A DNA stretch of 64,000 nt from the NCBI RefSeq assembly GCF_963576675.1, contig NC_088910.1, positions 24,678,531-24,742,530 on the forward strand, in the 5' to 3' direction. The notes under the pieces are model-generated. The model was not told the DNA's origin. It saw nothing but the letters and a program-made list of their open reading frames with translations, and made no database searches. Position 1 is the first letter of the stretch. Each line of letters starts with the position of its first letter. Source of the stretch: Euphorbia lathyris. Lineage: Eukaryota > Streptophyta > Magnoliopsida > Malpighiales > Euphorbiaceae. Of the stretch, positions 19,767 through 30,160 are shown piece after piece. The translations under genes and the position numbers were made by a program.

Positions 19767-22103
19767 CTATCCAGATTGGTAGGTTCGGAGAATTCCATGT
19801 CGTCCATTGTGGTTAACGACGAATGGTCCTTCCCAGTTAGGCCTGAACTTCCCCCTCGGGTCGGTGTGCGTCACACGGATCTGTTTCAGCACCAGATCTC
19901 CTTCTTTGATAGGGCTGGTCTTGACTTTTTTATTGAAAGCCCGAGCCATCCTTCTTTGATACAACTGTACATGGTAAAGGGCTTCCATCCTTTTCTCATC
20001 AACTAAAGCCAACTGCTCGCATCGCCTCTTTACCCATTCCGCCTCGGGAATTTCTGCTTCCACTGCGATTCTCAATGATCGCTTTTCGATCTCAATCGGC
20101 AGGACTGCTTCTGTTCCGTATACCAAGGAGAATGGTGTTGCCCCAGTCGAGGTTCTGACTGTCGTGCGATAAGCCCACAACGCGAGTGGGAGGTGCTCAT
20201 GCCAATTCAGATGTGATTCCACCGTCTTTACGAGGATCCTTTTAAGGTTCTTATTAGCTGCTTCTACTGCCCCATTAGCCTGTGGACGGTACGGAGAAGA
20301 CCTGTGATGTTCAATGCCATATTCTCGGAAAAGATTCCTTACTTCCCCCTGAAACTGGACTCCGTTATCCGTGATCATGTGATGAGGCACTCCGAACCTG
20401 GTGATCAAGTGTCTTTCAATGAACTTTCTTATCTGCTTGGATCCCAGTTTGCTAAACGACTCTGCTTCTACCCACTTGGTGAAATAATCGATGGCGACTG
20501 CAATAAACTTATGTACATTTGAAGCATTAGGCCTTACTTCGCCGACGATGTCAATGCCCCAGGCAGCGAATGGCCAAATAGGTGCTAGCACATGTAGTTC
20601 CATGGCCGGAAGATGACTGCAATCGCCGTGGATTTGACAATCGTGACATTTCTTCGCATACTCGTTACAATCTCTTTCCATGGTGAGCCAATAAAAGCCT
20701 TGCCTAATAATTTTCTTAGCTAGTACTGCTCCTCCCATATGGGCTCCACAAATTCCCGAATGTACTGATTCCATCGCCTCGCGGGCTTCCCCCGCATCCA
20801 AGCATCTTAGTTGTAATCCGTCAATGTGCCTTTTGTAAAGCAAGTCGCTATGGATGACGAACTGACGGGCTAGCCTTCTAATCACAGCTTGATCCCTAGG
20901 TTCCGACTCTGCCGGACATGTTCCATCTTTCATGAAGTTCACGATATCGAAATACCACGGTTTTTCATCTGCCCCTAACAGCATTACGTCTTCGTAGCAC
21001 GGTTTGTGAGATCTTCTCAATACCAATGGTTTCGAAGCAAGGTTCCGGGGGTTGTCCCAAACTGACACCAAAGTAGCCAAGGCATCCGCCACCTGGTTCT
21101 GTGCTCGAGGAATATGATAGAAACGACATTCCTTGAATCTCCGTGCCAACCCTTCTAGCTGATCTAGATATGGACGTAGCCTTTCTTCTCTCACTTCCCA
21201 GTTTCCTTGTGCCTGTTCGATGATCAACTTGGAGTCACCCCAAATTTCGACATATGATGCTCCCAGTGCTGCTAATGACTCCAAACCATAAATGCATGCT
21301 TCGTATTCGGCCATATTATTGGTAAGGGGGAAGGATAACTTCTTCGCCATCGGGATTCTTTCTCCTTCCGGTGAGATAAGTAGCACTCCTACTCCGGCTC
21401 CACTCGAATTAACCGCTCCGTCGAAGAACATTTTCCATGGTATGACTTCGATTGCGTTCAAATGTTCATCGGGGAAATCATAGCTTACCTCTTCTTCTTC
21501 TGTATTCAAGGGTTGATTAGCCAAAAATTCTGCCACGGCTCTTCCTTTGATAACCTTCTTCGTCACATATTCAATGTCAAACTCGGACAAAAGCAACAAC
21601 CATCTGGCTAACTTCCCCGTCAAGGATGGAGTTCGGTATAGATACTTCACGGGGTCCATCCGAGAAATAATGATCACTTTATACGATTGGAAATAGTGCC
21701 GCAGTTTCTTCGTCAACCACACCACTGCCACACATGTCTTTTCGATCATGTTGTATTTGAGCTCATACTCTAGGAACTTCTTACTCAAATAATACACCGC
21801 GTGTTCCACACCGGTGTCTCCCTCTTGAGCTAACATTGCTCCGATAGATCGCTCCTCAATTGCTACATAGAGGAGAAGTGGCTTTCCCAGTTTAGGCAGT
21901 CTCAACACTGGCGGATTAGACAAGTAACTTCGGACACTCTCCAACGCCTGTTGACACTTATCATTCCAAACGACGGGTTGGTCTTTCCTTAACAACTTAA
22001 AGATTGGCTCGCAGATTGCGGTGAGTCTTGCTATGAACCGGCTGATATACTGAACCTGCCCCAGAAACCCTCTCACTTCCTTCTCATTTCTCGGCGCCGG
22101 CAT
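19767..22103 (-). CDS. Tat Pol, C-terminal part: RNase H, archaeal-type RNase H, integrase
   Basis: This 778-codon frame continues the upstream ORF after a single in-frame TAA (22104-22106). Residues 1-200 are the end of RT plus the gypsy RNase H (VRGFLGQVQYISRF, YYLSKKF). Residues about 223-350 form a second RNase H with Asp in MFFDGA (residue 228), NNMAEYEA and WGDSKL. Residues about 430-700 are the integrase: the HHCC zinc site (HSGICGAH to CHDC), then Asp in WGIDIVG, Asp in MITDNGVQF and Glu in NGAVEAANK. The start methionine is only the first one after the stop. The C-terminus is damaged: another frame from about 19815 down encodes EPTNLDRLKKYF, the expected end, so a small deletion with frameshift cut the tail. 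Confidence 0.92.
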   Translation of the reverse strand: MPAPRNEKEVRGFLGQVQYISRFIARLTAICEPIFKLLRKDQPVVWNDKCQQALESVRSYLSNPPVLRLPKLGKPLLLYVAIEERSIGAMLAQEGDTGVEHAVYYLSKKFLEYELKYNMIEKTCVAVVWLTKKLRHYFQSYKVIIISRMDPVKYLYRTPSLTGKLARWLLLLSEFDIEYVTKKVIKGRAVAEFLANQPLNTEEEEVSYDFPDEHLNAIEVIPWKMFFDGAVNSSGAGVGVLLISPEGERIPMAKKLSFPLTNNMAEYEACIYGLESLAALGASYVEIWGDSKLIIEQAQGNWEVREERLRPYLDQLEGLARRFKECRFYHIPRAQNQVADALATLVSVWDNPRNLASKPLVLRRSHKPCYEDVMLLGADEKPWYFDIVNFMKDGTCPAESEPRDQAVIRRLARQFVIHSDLLYKRHIDGLQLRCLDAGEAREAMESVHSGICGAHMGGAVLAKKIIRQGFYWLTMERDCNEYAKKCHDCQIHGDCSHLPAMELHVLAPIWPFAAWGIDIVGEVRPNASNVHKFIAVAIDYFTKWVEAESFSKLGSKQIRKFIERHLITRFGVPHHMITDNGVQFQGEVRNLFREYGIEHHRSSPYRPQANGAVEAANKNLKRILVKTVESHLNWHEHLPLALWAYRTTVRTSTGATPFSLVYGTEAVLPIEIEKRSLRIAVEAEIPEAEWVKRRCEQLALVDEKRMEALYHVQLYQRRMARAFNKKVKTSPIKEGDLVLKQIRVTHTDPRGKFRPNWEGPFVVNHNGRHGILRTYQSG

Positions 22104-22106
22104 CTC
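22104..22106 (-). other. In-frame stop TAA between RT and RNase H of Tat Pol
   Basis: The two pol ORFs are in the same frame and are separated only by this TAA (KVKAI, stop, E-MPAPRNEKE). The position normally holds Gln in related proteins, so a CAA to TAA change is likely. Readthrough is an alternative I cannot exclude. Confidence 0.8.
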
Positions 22107-25100
22107 TTATATAGCCTTTACTTTATCAGGATCTACCTCGATTCCCTTATTTCCGATTACATAGCCTAAGATTTTCCCCGACGAAACGCCGAAAAAGCAC
22201 TTCTTCGGGTTTAACCTTAGCTTGAATTCTGCAATTCGGGCCAAAAACTTCTCGAGTGCGGAAAAATGCCCTTCTCTTGTCTCTGATTTGACCATCATGT
22301 CATCCATGTAGACTTCTACCTCCTTGTGTATCATGTCATGGAACAGGGCTGTGGCCATTCGCTGGTAGGTTGCCCCGGCATTTTTCAAACCAAATGGCAT
22401 CACTCTGTAACAGTATGTTCCCCACTCTGTTGTGAACGAGGTTTTCGCTTTGTGCTTTTCGGCCATCTGAACTTGCATGTAGCCCATGAAACCATCCACA
22501 TTTGTGTGTAAGACGCTTGATGCTGCACTGTCGATCAATACATCGATATAAGGCAAGGCGAACTCATCCTTGGGGCATGCCTTGTTAAGATCTCTGTAAT
22601 CCACGCACATCCTCACTTTGCCATCCTTTTTCGCAATGGGCACTACATTTGCGACCCAAGGGGGATAGTCGATCACTTCGATGAATCCTGCTTCTAACTG
22701 CTTCTTCACTTCCTCTCTGATCTTATCTGCCCATTCGGGTCTCATACGTCGGAGCTTCTGCTTTACGGGCCTCGCCTCGGGATATGTTGGAATACGGTGA
22801 GTTACGATTGATTGATCGATTCCAGGCATGTCTTCGTATGTCCACGCGAATACAATTTCGTATTTTTTAATTATTCTCTCAAATTCTTTTCTCTCTTCAA
22901 TAGTTAATTCTTGAGCAATTTGTATAAGTTTAGGATTTTCATCCGTACCAAGATTGAAAGTTGACATTTCTATTGTATTGATTTCAAATGTAGGCATGTT
23001 ATATGAATGAGAATGCATGGAATGATCATGATCAACATCAAGCAAGTAAGCAAAATCAGAATTCATTTCATTGATAGCGTGGGTGATTACATCATCGGAC
23101 TCAAACAAAGCAGTAATACAATTTTCATCCTCAATATCTTCGGACTTCTCATAAACTTTGGAGGTACTAGGCTCATCTCTCACTCCTGCAGTTGCTTCAA
23201 TGGTAATGACCTGCTCCTCGGCATTTGAATCCAGCATCATGATCTCCTCGAAAAAGCAGCTTGCCTTTCCTTTGCCCCAGTCGGCGACATCATTGAAGAT
23301 TTCAAACCCTGGCAGAATCTTTCCTTCCGTGCTAGTCCACGACTCGGAGGTTCCCAAATATGGCTTTCCATGCCCCTCGCTTACAAAATGCTTCCTCAAG
23401 CCTATTTTTCCTTCTGCACTAATCCTGGATGGACTTCCCTGCTCATATCCCAAACCCCTCCGGGTTTTCTGACTTTTAAAATCCGAAAACTCCGACAACC
23501 CTTGATGGTGTGCTCCTAATCCCATTCCCGAGATGAAACCTCCCTTCATCATCTTCACCACATCGGTGGTCATGCTCGACTCGTAAATCCCAGAGACTTG
23601 GAATCCGGAGAAAAGTTGAGGCTCAATTCCCAATGCTGCCACCGAGCTCAGTTTCTCAGCTCTAATTGTAACTATCTCCTCCCCGAAGGGGAACTTAATC
23701 ATTTGGTGGAGCGTGGAGGGTACACCTCCCAGCTTGTGGAACCAAGGGCGTCCCAACAACACAGCAAAAGTTACTGGGATATCCAACACCGTGAACTCAG
23801 TTTCTTCCTCGTGCAGCCCCACTTTCAACTTGGCCTTGAAAACTCCTTCAATATGCCTACGGCTGTCATCGTATGCTCTGATCACTGTTTCAGAAGCTGT
23901 CAAATCTCCTCTCTCCACTCCTAACTTGGACAAGAGCTTCAAAGGACAAACATTAATGGCCGATCCATCATCGACCATAACACAGCTAGTCTTCTTCCCG
24001 TTAATTTCCGCTCGGATATACAATGGCTTGTTGTGAGCCTTCCCCTCTTCTGGGAGATCCTCGTCGGTAAACGTGATCTCAGTCTTTTTCCGGGCCATTA
24101 TTACCCCTACTAGCGCTGCCGGCTCAGTGTCGGTGGAAATAACCAAATTCTGCAACTCCTTCATCAGGTTCTTACGATGGTACTTAGAATGGCATAAAAC
24201 TTCCCAGACCGTAGACTTAGCTTGCGTCTTCTTCAACTGTTCAAGAACTTGGTCATCGGGCTTAGGAGCCGACCCTTCTCCAATCTCAGTCTCTACCATT
24301 GGTGCCTTTCCCTCGGCCACACGACCTGATCTCGTCATTACCGCAATTTTCGGCTCATCATCCGACTCGTCCCAAATGTTGATAGGGATCTTCCGATTGG
24401 CATCCTCCTCGTCCGAGGAACTCGCCCAAATGTCTACGACCATCAAATCCATGACGTGAGGAACACTCGGATTCAGGAAAAAGGGATCCACTGATCCATA
24501 CAAGGCCCAACCTATCAACTCATTATAGTCACGGAGGGACACCCGGCTCATCCTCCTTGCGGCCAACGGAATAGCGCCTCGTTGTATGCACATAAGCTGC
24601 ACCTTATCGCTCATTGTCTCATTACACTGCTCATAACGGTGCCTCCACCTCCTAGCATAATCCACAAAATGTTCCTCGGGGAATTGCCTAATCCTGTCCA
24701 AATCATCCAGGGATCCCGTCCACGGAATGTACATTTCGTATCTCGCCACAAAGGCATTTCTGAGTGGTACCCAATGACACATCTCTTCCTCCGACAGACC
24801 CTGATGCCACAATAAGGCTTCTCCCATCAAGGTTTCCGGAAAATGTTCATGCAACTCACACTGTGGGAATCCAGCGTTATACATATGATCGCGGAATATC
24901 CTCGCATGCTCTACAGGATCCCGGTATCCACCATACCTAGGCATTGCTAACACCGCATCAGGTGTTTGGTAAGACGGGGAATCAAGAGTTTGCTCTGCTA
25001 GCATCCATACCGTATGTTCCTTGATAAATCTCTTCGTCATAGCTGCCCAATCGGTCTTAACATATATCGGCAGCGACATGTACCACATCAGCGGTTCACC

Positions 25101-27107
25101 CATCAATGAATTACAAAACAAGCTAGTGATCTCTTCCTCTTTGAAACCCAAGGCTGTCATAGCCGACAAATAGAAGTGAAGGTGCTCCATAGGGTCCTTA
25201 TTGCCGTTATACTTGCTCACCCTTGGCAATGGACTCTTGATGGGTCCAATCTGCATTGCAAAGTGCTCCGCGGTTCTATCCTCAGCTCTCTGATACTTTT
25301 CAAGAAACAAATCCGACAACCGATCCCAATCGTGCTTGCAAGAGTCGGGCAATGAATGGAACCATTGCAAAGGCTCACCTACCAGCGAATGGTGGAACCA
25401 CTGAGCAATTTCATCTACCCCGAAGGATTCAATAAACATGTCGTGCATATACTCACGCAAGTGCACTTCGGGATCCCTTCCTCCACTGAACAAACCCAAA
25501 TTTGGCACGATAGTCCGAGACGCCCCTTCACCGGTCTCTTCGGCACTATCCTCATCATATGGTGCTCCACCATCTGATCCCTCCTCCATTGGTTCTTCCT
25601 CTTGTTCCTCACCCAAGAAGGACACATACAAACCATTTCCCACATTGCTTCTTTCGACGGAGTCCAACAACTCCTCTACATCTTCCTCAAAAGATTCCAT
25701 CACTACAGTTTCCGTCAAACCAACTCCGATCACGCTCACCCTATGATTAGGCAATGGATTGCGCCTAACGGAAGGGTTTGCTGACGAAGGATCAGCTATC
25801 TTCTTCTCCTCAATCAAATCTTGGATTTCGTGTTTCAGCCTCTCGTAATTCTCAATCGTATGTCCATAACTGCTGTGGAATTCACAATACCCTCTAGCCT
25901 GAATCTGTGGAGTAGGTTGAGCTTTGTTATACGGGGTAAGGGCTTTCAACAACCCCTTCTTCTGCAGACGTTCAAAAACTTTCGCATAGGTCTGATCGAA
26001 CTTGGCGAACCGCCTCTTTTCGATAGCATTAAGATCAACCACTTTCACTGTCGCAGATTCCGTACTCGTGCTAGGCCCTCCGGCACTATATCCAGACTTC
26101 ATCCACTTGGTATAAGCTTTCTTCGGCTCCCCATCGCCTTCGACAGTCAAGGCACAACTATACATCTGATTGAAATCTGTGAACGGCATATATCTCAACT
26201 CATTCTTAATATACGGCAACGTATTGCCAATCACCATTCGGATCTGATCTTGCTCAAGCGGCTTCTGTTTCATGACTGCGGCCTTAGCCCTCCATCTCTT
26301 CACGAAGTCTGAAAGGGATTCCCCAGTCTGCTGCTTAGTGCTCTCTAACTCTTTCAAAGTGACTTCCAACATGGTGTTAAAACTATACTGAGCGATGAAT
26401 GACTTCGCTAACTCCTTCCAATCCTTCTTTGTCACCATTGGCAGCGCATGGAACCATGTGAGGGCAGCCCCCTCCAGGTAAGTGTTAAACAGCCCCAAGA
26501 CTTGATCCTCGGTCAGGATCGTGTGCTTCATTACCGCAACGTACTGATTCATGTGAGCGGTGGGATCTCCAGTTCCATCGAACTTTTTCATGTCAGGGAG
26601 CCGGAATTTCAGAGGCAAAGCTGTTGCTGTCAAGCAATTCTTCAAGTTATAGAAATCCTGACTTCCGGAGCTTCCTCCGCGCAAGTCCTGCACTTCCTGT
26701 GTGATGTGTTGCCTCCACTCCTCTTCCTTAGCTTTCTCCTTCTCTAACTGTTTTCGGACATAATCCTGATAATCCTCCTCATTCCCAAAGCGAGGGCCAT
26801 CGTTCACCTCATTCTCCGCACGCTTACTACCACTCTTATTGTCCTTCAGTGCTAACTCAGCTAGCTGGGCCAAGATTGCGGCCAGCTGGTCGTTGATATT
26901 GTTCACAGAATTCTCCAATTCAGCCACCTTCTCGTCGGTTGCGGACATACTGACGGAAGACTGAGTATACTCGGATGAAGATGATTCAGGAGCCACAACT
27001 ACTGATTCGGAACTGTCTACTCGCAACTGATCAAACTGTCTGACAAGCCGATTACTCTCGCGAAACCACAACCGCTTAATGATGACGTCTGCGCGAACGG
27101 TATCCAT
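22107..27107 (-). CDS. Tat Gag (four modules)-protease-reverse transcriptase polyprotein
   Basis: This is an open frame of 1666 codons. Residues 50-150 are Ser-rich and then coiled coil. A complete Retrotrans_gag domain spans about 165-325. Three more Gag-like modules follow at about 535-605, 628-697 and 722-870. All four share (F/Y)xGxxDPxxH and a later Lx-G-x-(A/P)-Lx-W block; modules 2 and 3 keep only the N-terminal half. A cysteine/histidine segment EFHSSYGHTIENYERLKH lies at 409-426, without a classical CCHC knuckle. Protease: VMVDDGSAINVCP (about 1043-1055). A Gly-rich, G-patch-like stretch (GFISGMGLG, RRGLGYE) lies at 1190-1222. RT spans about 1455-1660 with VRMCVDYRDLNK and YMDDMM (1600-1605). 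It encodes the structural and copying parts of the element. Confidence 0.93.
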   Translation of the reverse strand: MDTVRADVIIKRLWFRESNRLVRQFDQLRVDSSESVVVAPESSSSEYTQSSVSMSATDEKVAELENSVNNINDQLAAILAQLAELALKDNKSGSKRAENEVNDGPRFGNEEDYQDYVRKQLEKEKAKEEEWRQHITQEVQDLRGGSSGSQDFYNLKNCLTATALPLKFRLPDMKKFDGTGDPTAHMNQYVAVMKHTILTEDQVLGLFNTYLEGAALTWFHALPMVTKKDWKELAKSFIAQYSFNTMLEVTLKELESTKQQTGESLSDFVKRWRAKAAVMKQKPLEQDQIRMVIGNTLPYIKNELRYMPFTDFNQMYSCALTVEGDGEPKKAYTKWMKSGYSAGGPSTSTESATVKVVDLNAIEKRRFAKFDQTYAKVFERLQKKGLLKALTPYNKAQPTPQIQARGYCEFHSSYGHTIENYERLKHEIQDLIEEKKIADPSSANPSVRRNPLPNHRVSVIGVGLTETVVMESFEEDVEELLDSVERSNVGNGLYVSFLGEEQEEEPMEEGSDGGAPYDEDSAEETGEGASRTIVPNLGLFSGGRDPEVHLREYMHDMFIESFGVDEIAQWFHHSLVGEPLQWFHSLPDSCKHDWDRLSDLFLEKYQRAEDRTAEHFAMQIGPIKSPLPRVSKYNGNKDPMEHLHFYLSAMTALGFKEEEITSLFCNSLMGEPLMWYMSLPIYVKTDWAAMTKRFIKEHTVWMLAEQTLDSPSYQTPDAVLAMPRYGGYRDPVEHARIFRDHMYNAGFPQCELHEHFPETLMGEALLWHQGLSEEEMCHWVPLRNAFVARYEMYIPWTGSLDDLDRIRQFPEEHFVDYARRWRHRYEQCNETMSDKVQLMCIQRGAIPLAARRMSRVSLRDYNELIGWALYGSVDPFFLNPSVPHVMDLMVVDIWASSSDEEDANRKIPINIWDESDDEPKIAVMTRSGRVAEGKAPMVETEIGEGSAPKPDDQVLEQLKKTQAKSTVWEVLCHSKYHRKNLMKELQNLVISTDTEPAALVGVIMARKKTEITFTDEDLPEEGKAHNKPLYIRAEINGKKTSCVMVDDGSAINVCPLKLLSKLGVERGDLTASETVIRAYDDSRRHIEGVFKAKLKVGLHEEETEFTVLDIPVTFAVLLGRPWFHKLGGVPSTLHQMIKFPFGEEIVTIRAEKLSSVAALGIEPQLFSGFQVSGIYESSMTTDVVKMMKGGFISGMGLGAHHQGLSEFSDFKSQKTRRGLGYEQGSPSRISAEGKIGLRKHFVSEGHGKPYLGTSESWTSTEGKILPGFEIFNDVADWGKGKASCFFEEIMMLDSNAEEQVITIEATAGVRDEPSTSKVYEKSEDIEDENCITALFESDDVITHAINEMNSDFAYLLDVDHDHSMHSHSYNMPTFEINTIEMSTFNLGTDENPKLIQIAQELTIEERKEFERIIKKYEIVFAWTYEDMPGIDQSIVTHRIPTYPEARPVKQKLRRMRPEWADKIREEVKKQLEAGFIEVIDYPPWVANVVPIAKKDGKVRMCVDYRDLNKACPKDEFALPYIDVLIDSAASSVLHTNVDGFMGYMQVQMAEKHKAKTSFTTEWGTYCYRVMPFGLKNAGATYQRMATALFHDMIHKEVEVYMDDMMVKSETREGHFSALEKFLARIAEFKLRLNPKKCFFGVSSGKILGYVIGNKGIEVDPDKVKAI

Positions 27108-29041
27108 TAGTATGTATGCATGATTTCATATGCATGATTCGTGGTGTGTGCGTTTATTTATTTACGATTATAAGATAAGAAGAACAAACGTTAGTTCTAT
27201 TTACATGTATCACAACATCTCTCTTCCACCCTTATTCCTCCACACACTCGTTGGTCCAGGTCTCTTTCCTAGGATTTTGGTTTTTTGGCTCACATTGCGG
27301 TCCAGGGGACGCGTGATGCCGTCGATTATTGCGGGAAAGTAAATCAACCATCAGACAATACAGTTCGTTTTGACGTATCAACGTTCAGTGACTAAGAAAT
27401 CGACCAAGTTGGATTGTTCTTTCAGAATAACTCGTCTGTCGTCCTTTCGTGAGACGCATTAATTCGGGTTTTGACTCCCTTTGAGCGCATCTCAGTTTTT
27501 AGACGTGGTTCGAGTTATTCTTCTAGTCCAATCGTTCATTATTGTCAATGACTCGTTCCCTTTTGTTTGCGTGGGTTCGTGTCTCGATTTTTGAATTACA
27601 ACGGGACCTTTTGGATCTATCGAGAGACGTAACCACGTGTTTATTTAGTGATGGAATCACTTTTGGATTTTATTTTAGGGAACAGACTCATCGCGTAACG
27701 CGTTTGTTCTTAGCGTCGAGGATCCGTTTGCTCATTTTGCTACGTGAAAAGACGGCGAGTCTTATTTTGAGCGCACGATAATCTTTCGGCTAATTACAAC
27801 TCTTTGTTCCTCCTACTCCACGGGATATATCATCTCAGTGTGGTTATAGAAAATAAACGTTTCGTTGAATCGCGTGTTTATTCGAAGCGAGGATATCACC
27901 ATTTTCCTTCCTTTAGGCGTGAATTTAAGCAAACACGTACATCGGGCCATATTTCTTGCAGTTTTGGTAACGGTCGAAATGATCGAGTCGTTAGTCAAAA
28001 CCCGCAGTCTCGTCCATATGGCGCAATTATATGGTTTGGCTTGATTCGGCTTCGAGATTTTAAACGGGGTATACACTCGTTCGAGGCACGTATTCAACGG
28101 TATTGGTTTATTTTCTTTAACTACTCTCGGGATTGACATATATCGCAGATTCGGAATGATTTTGGTCTTTTAGTTCATTTTTCTTTTCTTAGTCACCTTT
28201 TGCGGACACGTCCATTTCTCTTAAGAATGACGCAAGGCATAACGTAAAAGCTCGTCTTTTATTCGGAAGGGACGGGCTACTTGTGCGAAACTTTTCACGT
28301 TACAACAAGGTCGTTCGAAACAGAAATGTTCTTCATTTTCGTTTCGTCGTGATCTCGTTTTATCCCAATTTATTTAAAGAATGTGAATAACGGCTACCGT
28401 TAATATAGTCTCTTGTATCGAAATGTAACTATCCTTAACACCGAACCGATTCATACTAATACGTGCTTACGTCATAACGTATTTCCTGAACACATGCCTT
28501 CGTCGGCACACCGAAAGGGACAAGGCGGGTCACACATGTTCATTCATATGAGATGACTAAGTCGTCTTTAGTTCAAATCGTTTCGATGTTTTTAGGGTAA
28601 CTAGTATATCGATTCATGAGTATATATTAACGCATCGTCTCATTTTCTTTACATAGTTTAGGATTAGACACGTATCATGGCGGTTTGAAAACACGTATCA
28701 TGGCGGTTTGAAAACATGAACTGATTCATTTATCACATCAAAAATAGTAACGGCTAATCCTATGGAAACTTCTAAGGCTACTATATGCTGACACGGCTGA
28801 CCGCGGGACCTCACAGGACCGCACAGATTCGCCCCTAACGAATGGATGGGGACCCTCTAGCGCCTTACTGTAAGGGGGAACTTACGCTATCCTCTTTCGA
28901 GCGACGAATGGACTCTCGCTAGAGGTTTCGCGGAAATTACCCAAAGGGTTTGCAATAATGCTCGTGAATGCATACGAAAAGAAGTAAAACGATCCGTCCC
29001 CGTTAAGGGCTTAGTGCATGCCTTCCGGAATCAAATTTCTC
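27108..29041 (-). other. Tat 5' leader between primer site and gag
   Basis: About 1.9 kb without a convincing ORF. Some Tat/Ogre elements carry an extra ORF before gag; I find none here. A 23-bp direct duplication lies at 28668-28713. Confidence 0.65.
28668..28713. repeat. 23-bp tandem duplication in Tat leader
   Basis: ACACGTATCATGGCGGTTTG-AAA occurs twice head to tail without a mismatch (28668-28690 and 28691-28713). Confidence 0.9.
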
Positions 29042-29044
29042 GCT

Positions 29045-29062
29045 TCCCCAGCAGAGTCGCCA
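29045..29062 (-). other. Primer binding site of Tat element, tRNA-Arg type
   Basis: On the minus strand TGGCGACTCTGCTGGGGA follows the LTR end after two bases. It matches the complement of the plant tRNA-Arg(ACG) 3' end at 16 of 18 positions by my recollection of that tRNA. Ogre-type elements use this primer. Confidence 0.75.
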
Positions 29063-29064
29063 CT

Positions 29065-29280
29065 TGTTAGACGAGGTGCCGCGGCCTAATCTCCCGGGCG
29101 GACCGGGGGGTGGACAACCTCATGGCGACATAAGCGGTGATTGGCGCCGAAAGCAACCAATCGCGGAATCAAGCTGCTCGGCAGGACCGGAGCTCGGAGA
29201 TATGGAAGAGTCGCCACCCACGAATGGGAAAATGAACACCGATCCCTTGCGGGAGACCGGTGTGGGTTCGGGAAACTTAG
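29065..29280 (-). repeat. Remnant of Tat 5' LTR, last 216 bp
   Basis: Equivalent to 12078-12294 of the other LTR, next to the primer site. Homology ends at CTTAG, where the inserted copy begins. Confidence 0.9.
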
Positions 29281-29301
29281 CACCAATATAGGCTTAACGT
29301 T

Positions 29302-30160
29302 AAGTTTTGGGAAGTACCAATTTAGGTTCAACGTTCAAAATAGCACCAATATAGGCTTAACGTTTAGAACATAATATCAATTTAGGCTTAACGTTTATAA
29401 TATAACATCAATTTAGGCCCCACGTACAAAATAGCACCAATATAGGCTTAACGTTTACAAAATAATACGAATTTAAGCTTAACGTTTATAAAATATATCC
29501 AATTTAAGCTAAACGTTACAATTAAATTAACCATATTATATTCTTTTTCTATTAACTTTATATGTTATCTTTTTATTTAGTTCTATTTTCTTATTTATTA
29601 TAATACAATTAATTAGTTTTTTTGCCTATTAAAACCTTATATTTGTTTTTCATCAACCATTCCATAACTCCGAAATTTCATAGCTCATGTAATATATGCA
29701 AACTAAAAGTAATTGAATATTCACAATATTTTGAACACTAGTTAAAATCATATTGATACATGTCTATTCGAAATATTGTGGATATTCAATTACTTTTAGT
29801 TTGCACATATTACATGAGCAATAAAATTTAGTAGTCATGGAATCATTTATGAAAAACAAATATAAGATTTTAATGGGCAAAAATACTAATTAATTGTATT
29901 ATAATAAATAAAAATATAGAACTAAATAAAAAGATAACGTATAAAGTTAATAGGGAAAGAATATAATATGATTAATTTAATTATGACGTTTGGCTTAAAT
30001 TGTATATATTTTGTAAAACGTTAAGTTTAAATTCGCATTATTTTGTAAACGTTAAACCTATATTGCTGTTGTTTTGTACGTGAGACCTAAATTGATGCTA
30101 TATTGTAAACGTTAAGCCTAAATTGATATTATGTTGTAAACGTTAAGCATATATTGGTGC
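29302..30160. mobile_element. Second copy of Mutator-like foldback left part
   Basis: Near-identical to 11216-12077, for example with TTTTGAACACTAG in place of TTTTGAATACTAG. It ends with the GGTGC target site (30156-30160) next to an LTR, which shows that it was copied after the Tat insertion. Confidence 0.9.

Noticed and set aside
27542..28136. ORFs in the Tat leader as an extra ORF1
   Set aside because: Short, on the wrong strand or without motifs; nothing resembles the ORF1 of Ogre elements.
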